The position numbers were made by a program, and so were the translations under genes. From NCBI GenBank assembly GCA_016787045.1, contig JAEUVA010000012.1:62001-126000 (forward strand): a stretch of 64,000 nucleotides of DNA. Reading direction: 5' to 3'. This DNA is from Chitinophagales bacterium. GTDB taxonomy: Bacteria; Bacteroidota; Bacteroidia; Chitinophagales; LD1. Of this stretch, positions 61,004 through 64,000 are shown one piece after another (the first letter of the stretch is position 1; every line of letters begins with the position of its first letter). The notes under the pieces are model-generated. The model saw only the letters and a list, made by a program, of their open reading frames with translations. It was not told where the DNA came from and did no database searches.

Positions 61004-63403
61004 ATGATGCGCAAACATCTACCCTTGTTCTTGTTTTTACTGGCATCTTCTTTAGTTCAAGCGCAGTTTTTTCAGGGCTTGCGCAGTAGCCCTTATGGAG
61101 GCATTACTAACGTGGGCTACAATCCGGCCATAGCCGATAACCGCTTTGTGGCTGACATTAACCTTTTTGCTGCGGGGTTTAACCTCAGTAATAATTATGT
61201 GGGCTTAGACCGCAGAGCCATTTTTAATCCGGATTTGTTTAGTGATGAAGATTTTCAAAACAAATACTTGAAAGAGCGAATTAATGGCCGCGATAAATCG
61301 CTGTACGTAGGCCTACAAACTCAAATGCCCTTTTCGTTTTTGGCCTCTTGGGGCAAAAAGGATAATAAAAATGCGTTTGCGTTTTCCTATAACTTTAACC
61401 ATGTAACCAATGTAGATAACATCCACGAAAAGTTAGTTCGCATTTCGTACTACGGATTGGGATACACGGCTGATTCTATATCCCCTTTTCGCAACCTAAA
61501 TTTTACGGATAAAAATATTTCCATCAAAACACTTTCGTGGATGGACTACGGCCTTACTTATAGCCGTGTGGTATTAGATAACGATGCCCACATGGTTAAA
61601 GTGGGTGGTACATTAAAATTTTTGCAGGGCTTGGTGGGCATGTATGCGTACGTAAAAGATTTGGCTTACAAGTGGGATAATTACGATACGCTCAGCATTT
61701 TTAAAACCGAAGCTGAGTACAACTATTCCGAAGGGGTGTTTAGTTCTTCGGGCTACTCCTTCGATACATTACAAAATCAAGCCAGAAACTATACCAAATT
61801 TCAGTTTGGCAAGCCGTCTTTTGCAGGTGACTTAGGTGTGATTTATGAATGGCGCCCCAACAAAGAGAAGTACAAATATCAAATGGATTGCGATGACTGG
61901 TGGCGCTTTGATAAAAACCGCCATGTGCTATCAGCCGGATTTTCAGTAATAGATTTTGGCGCTATCCGTTTTAAAAGCGGACAGTACAGCGGCAACTTTA
62001 CAGCCGATATTTCTAACTGGGATGTAGGCAATGCAAAGTTCCCTGATGGTATTAAAAGTTTAGACGATACCATCTCAGCTCGTTTCGTTCGCAAAAACCC
62101 AAAGAGCCATTTTACCATGTGGCTGCCCACGCGCTTTAACCTGTTTTTAGATTACAACATAGCTTACGGCTTTGGGCTAAACCTCAACGCCACCATATCA
62201 CCCAACATGGCTCCACACCGCAACATGGTGCACCATTTAACCACCATTACTTTTACCCCAAAGTTTGACCATGCGTGGTTTGGACTTTACCTGCCGGTGA
62301 GCTATGATGTAATGAACAACGTGAATTGGGGAGCCACTATGCGTTTGGGGCCGCTGATTGTAGGTACACAAGACCTGCTCTGCTTATTTGCTAAAAAGAA
62401 TGTATATAATGCTGATGTACACGTGGCCCTAAAAATTCCTATACCACATCACAAAATACGCGATAGAGACAAAGATGGTGTAAGCAACCGCAACGATGAG
62501 TGTAAAAAACAACAAGGTCCTTGTATTACCAAAGGTTGCCCCGACCGCGATGGCGATGGAGTGCTTGATGAAAAAGACCGTTGCCCTGATGTACCCGGCA
62601 TACCAATGCTGCAAGGATGCCCCGATGCCGATGGCGATGGTGTGGCCGACTATGAAGACAGTTGCATGTATGTTAAAGGGCTCGCCCGTTTCTACGGTTG
62701 CCCCGATTCGGATAATGATGGAGTGCCGGATAGAGAAGATGAATGTCCGCTGGATAGTGGTGTGGTAGCACTTAAAGGTTGCCCTGATCGCGATGGCGAT
62801 GGAGTGCCAGACCGCATAGACCAATGCCCCGATGTACCCGGTGACCCTGCTCATGCCGGCTGCCCCGATACCGATGCCGATGGATTATATGATAATGAAG
62901 ATAAATGTATTCGTGAGGCCGGTCCGCGCGAAAACAACGGCTGCCCATACCCTGACCGCGATGGCGATGGGGTGTTAGATAAAGATGATGAGTGCCCTAC
63001 TGTGTTTGGTGTGGTAGAAAACAAGGGTTGTCCGAAGTTGGAGAAAAAAGAATTGGACATAGTGAAGTACGCCTTTGACAACTTAGAGTTTGAAACCGGA
63101 AAAGACATTATCCGCACCAGTTCATTTGCTTCGCTAAATGCTTTAGCTGAATTGCTCAAACAAAAAGCCAATTATGGTTTGTTGATAGAAGGCCATACCG
63201 ACAATGTGGGTACCGATGAGAAAAACCTAATCCTCTCACAAAAACGCGCTACGGCAGTTAAGAATTACCTGATTAAACGCGGTGTAGATGGTAATAAGTT
63301 AGATGCCTTTGGCTATGGCGAAAGCAAACCCATTGCCACTAATGATACACCGGAAGGTCGCCAACGCAACCGAAGAGTAGAGATGAAGATTACGTTTAAG
63401 TAA
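61004..63403 (+). CDS. OmpA-family outer membrane protein with DUF5723-like barrel and thrombospondin type 3 repeats
   Basis: This 799-residue protein has a signal peptide (to about SLVQAQ). An N-terminal region of about 460 residues resembles the DUF5723 barrel of Bacteroidota (GLRSSPYGGITNVGYNPAIAD). About eight DxDxDGVxDxxDxCP repeats (residues about 485-675) resemble calcium-binding thrombospondin type 3 repeats. A C-terminal OmpA domain (LLIEGHTDNVGTDEKNLILSQKRA, GYGESKP, RQRNRRVEM) binds peptidoglycan. It probably links a surface barrel to the cell wall. A strong terminator follows. Confidence 0.9.
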   Translation: MMRKHLPLFLFLLASSLVQAQFFQGLRSSPYGGITNVGYNPAIADNRFVADINLFAAGFNLSNNYVGLDRRAIFNPDLFSDEDFQNKYLKERINGRDKSLYVGLQTQMPFSFLASWGKKDNKNAFAFSYNFNHVTNVDNIHEKLVRISYYGLGYTADSISPFRNLNFTDKNISIKTLSWMDYGLTYSRVVLDNDAHMVKVGGTLKFLQGLVGMYAYVKDLAYKWDNYDTLSIFKTEAEYNYSEGVFSSSGYSFDTLQNQARNYTKFQFGKPSFAGDLGVIYEWRPNKEKYKYQMDCDDWWRFDKNRHVLSAGFSVIDFGAIRFKSGQYSGNFTADISNWDVGNAKFPDGIKSLDDTISARFVRKNPKSHFTMWLPTRFNLFLDYNIAYGFGLNLNATISPNMAPHRNMVHHLTTITFTPKFDHAWFGLYLPVSYDVMNNVNWGATMRLGPLIVGTQDLLCLFAKKNVYNADVHVALKIPIPHHKIRDRDKDGVSNRNDECKKQQGPCITKGCPDRDGDGVLDEKDRCPDVPGIPMLQGCPDADGDGVADYEDSCMYVKGLARFYGCPDSDNDGVPDREDECPLDSGVVALKGCPDRDGDGVPDRIDQCPDVPGDPAHAGCPDTDADGLYDNEDKCIREAGPRENNGCPYPDRDGDGVLDKDDECPTVFGVVENKGCPKLEKKELDIVKYAFDNLEFETGKDIIRTSSFASLNALAELLKQKANYGLLIEGHTDNVGTDEKNLILSQKRATAVKNYLIKRGVDGNKLDAFGYGESKPIATNDTPEGRQRNRRVEMKITFK

Positions 63404-63426
63404 GCAACATCTTTACACACTAGTTT

Positions 63427-63464
63427 AAACCTCGCAGGTTTTAAAACCTGCGAGGTTTTTTATT
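63427..63464 (+). terminator. Rho-independent terminator after the OmpA gene
   Basis: A 32-bp perfect palindrome (63427-63458) forms a 16-bp stem, or 12 with a loop, followed by a T-rich run. It stands 24 bases after the OmpA stop. The A-rich start could also let it work in the other direction. Confidence 0.9.
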
Positions 63465-63554
63465 GTCCTTTTTTACCACCATTGCCTGTTGGGGTGCTGA
63501 AAAACTCATGCTGTGTAAGCAGTATACAGATTACTTTGGCACAAAACAAATCTG

Positions 63555-64000
63555 TTGTCAGCTACTATTATTCTTCTTTTTGTGTTGGCCTATTTTGCAG
63601 TACTGTTGGGTATTGCCTTTTATACATCGCGCGGAGCTACAAATGAAACCTTCTTTATTGGTCAGAAAAAAAGCAACTGGCTGTTGGTGGCATACGGCAT
63701 GATTGGCACTTCGCTAAGTGGGGTAACTTTTATGAGCGTACCTGGCGAGGTACACCAAAAGGGGTTTGCATACATGCAAGTGGTTATCGGGTATTTTCTT
63801 GGATACTTAGTAGTAGCTTTTGTACTACTACCACTTTACTATCGCTTAAACCTCACTTCTATTTATACTTATCTAAAAGATAGATTTGGCGAAACCTCTT
63901 ACAAAACCGGAGCTACATTTTTTTTGCTATCGCGTACATTAGGCGCCAGCATTCGCATTTACTTAGTGCTAATAGTATTGCAACATTTTTTGTTAGATGG
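63555..64000 (+). CDS. Sodium/solute symporter family protein, 3' end cut off by window edge
   Basis: The frame runs 148 codons to the right edge. No ATG is available after the upstream in-frame stop; TTG 63555 gives a start of typical family shape (first helix, then [19 protein letters not shown] and [19 protein letters not shown]). These are signatures of SSS-family transporters that take up a solute with sodium. A second and third helix follow. The substrate cannot be predicted from the fragment. Confidence 0.85.
   Translation, partial: MSATIILLFVLAYFAVLLGIAFYTSRGATNETFFIGQKKSNWLLVAYGMIGTSLSGVTFMSVPGEVHQKGFAYMQVVIGYFLGYLVVAFVLLPLYYRLNLTSIYTYLKDRFGETSYKTGATFFLLSRTLGASIRIYLVLIVLQHFLLD

Noticed and set aside
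62460..63030. Tandem DNA repeat inside the OmpA gene
   Set aside because: It is explained by the DxDxDGVxD protein repeats in frame.
63463..63702. 79-codon frame starting MSFFTTIACWGAEK after the OmpA terminator
   Set aside because: It begins in the terminator tail and is out of frame with the symporter, whose family signatures are clear in the other frame.
1..64000. tRNA, rRNA, prophage, transposase or integrase genes
   Set aside because: Looked for by eye on both strands; no cloverleaf, conserved rRNA words or such protein motifs were seen. A tRNA search program would settle it.

Overview
The window looks like a chromosomal segment of a member of the phylum Bacteroidota, probably near the Chitinophagales, Sphingobacteriales or Saprospirales. 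Five secreted proteins end in type IX secretion (T9SS) sorting domains. One carries SprB repeats, several genes have Bacteroidota-style TAnnTTTG promoter elements, ribosome binding sites are weak, and some starts are GTG or TTG. Genes are dense on both strands, with no intergenic gap above about 300 bases. I saw no rRNA, tRNA, CRISPR array, prophage or insertion sequence.

Layout. 1-7202: two related alpha-helical proteins of unknown function, the first cut by the left edge. They flank two T9SS cargo proteins and a TPR-adenylate cyclase. 7349-11907: a complete cyanophycin module of isoaspartyl peptidase, cyanophycinase and cyanophycin synthetase. 11915-25791: a class V aminotransferase-fold protein, a seven-repeat SprB protein with a CxxCH motif, an M42 peptidase, a PNGase F-like protein, a flippase, pheS and two exported alpha/beta hydrolases. 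25922-28116: a TPR histidine kinase and a 58-residue orphan gene with its own ECF-type promoter and terminator.

28143-47294: two interleaved systems. One is fatty-acid beta-oxidation: a separate acyl-CoA dehydrogenase, a fadN-(four-helix gene)-fadA-fadE operon and a TetR regulator. A 14-bp palindrome, ACCAAACGnTnGGT, occurs in front of all three units. The other is a carotenoid cluster (30103-40359): crtD, cruF, a CarH-like B12 photoreceptor regulator, an ECF sigma factor, crtI, crtB, a CrtYcd-type cyclase, a methyltransferase, and a Rieske oxygenase overlapping a CrtU-type desaturase/methyltransferase. CruF and CrtD should modify the open end of gamma-carotene. CrtU homologues aromatise the beta ring, so the cluster predicts a monocyclic aromatic, 1'-hydroxylated carotenoid under light and ECF-sigma control. 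This is the most interesting candidate system here.

47377-64000: mostly housekeeping and envelope genes. They include a penicillin acylase-type hydrolase, a fumarylacetoacetase-family enzyme, an Fe-S carrier, methylmalonyl-CoA epimerase, signal peptidase I, batD-batE, mscL, murF, an AAA/DUF4143 ATPase, a probable surface protein, a metallophosphoesterase, an OmpA protein with calcium-binding-type repeats, and the start of a sodium/solute symporter cut by the right edge.

All functions are read from motifs and remembered family features. No database search was run.
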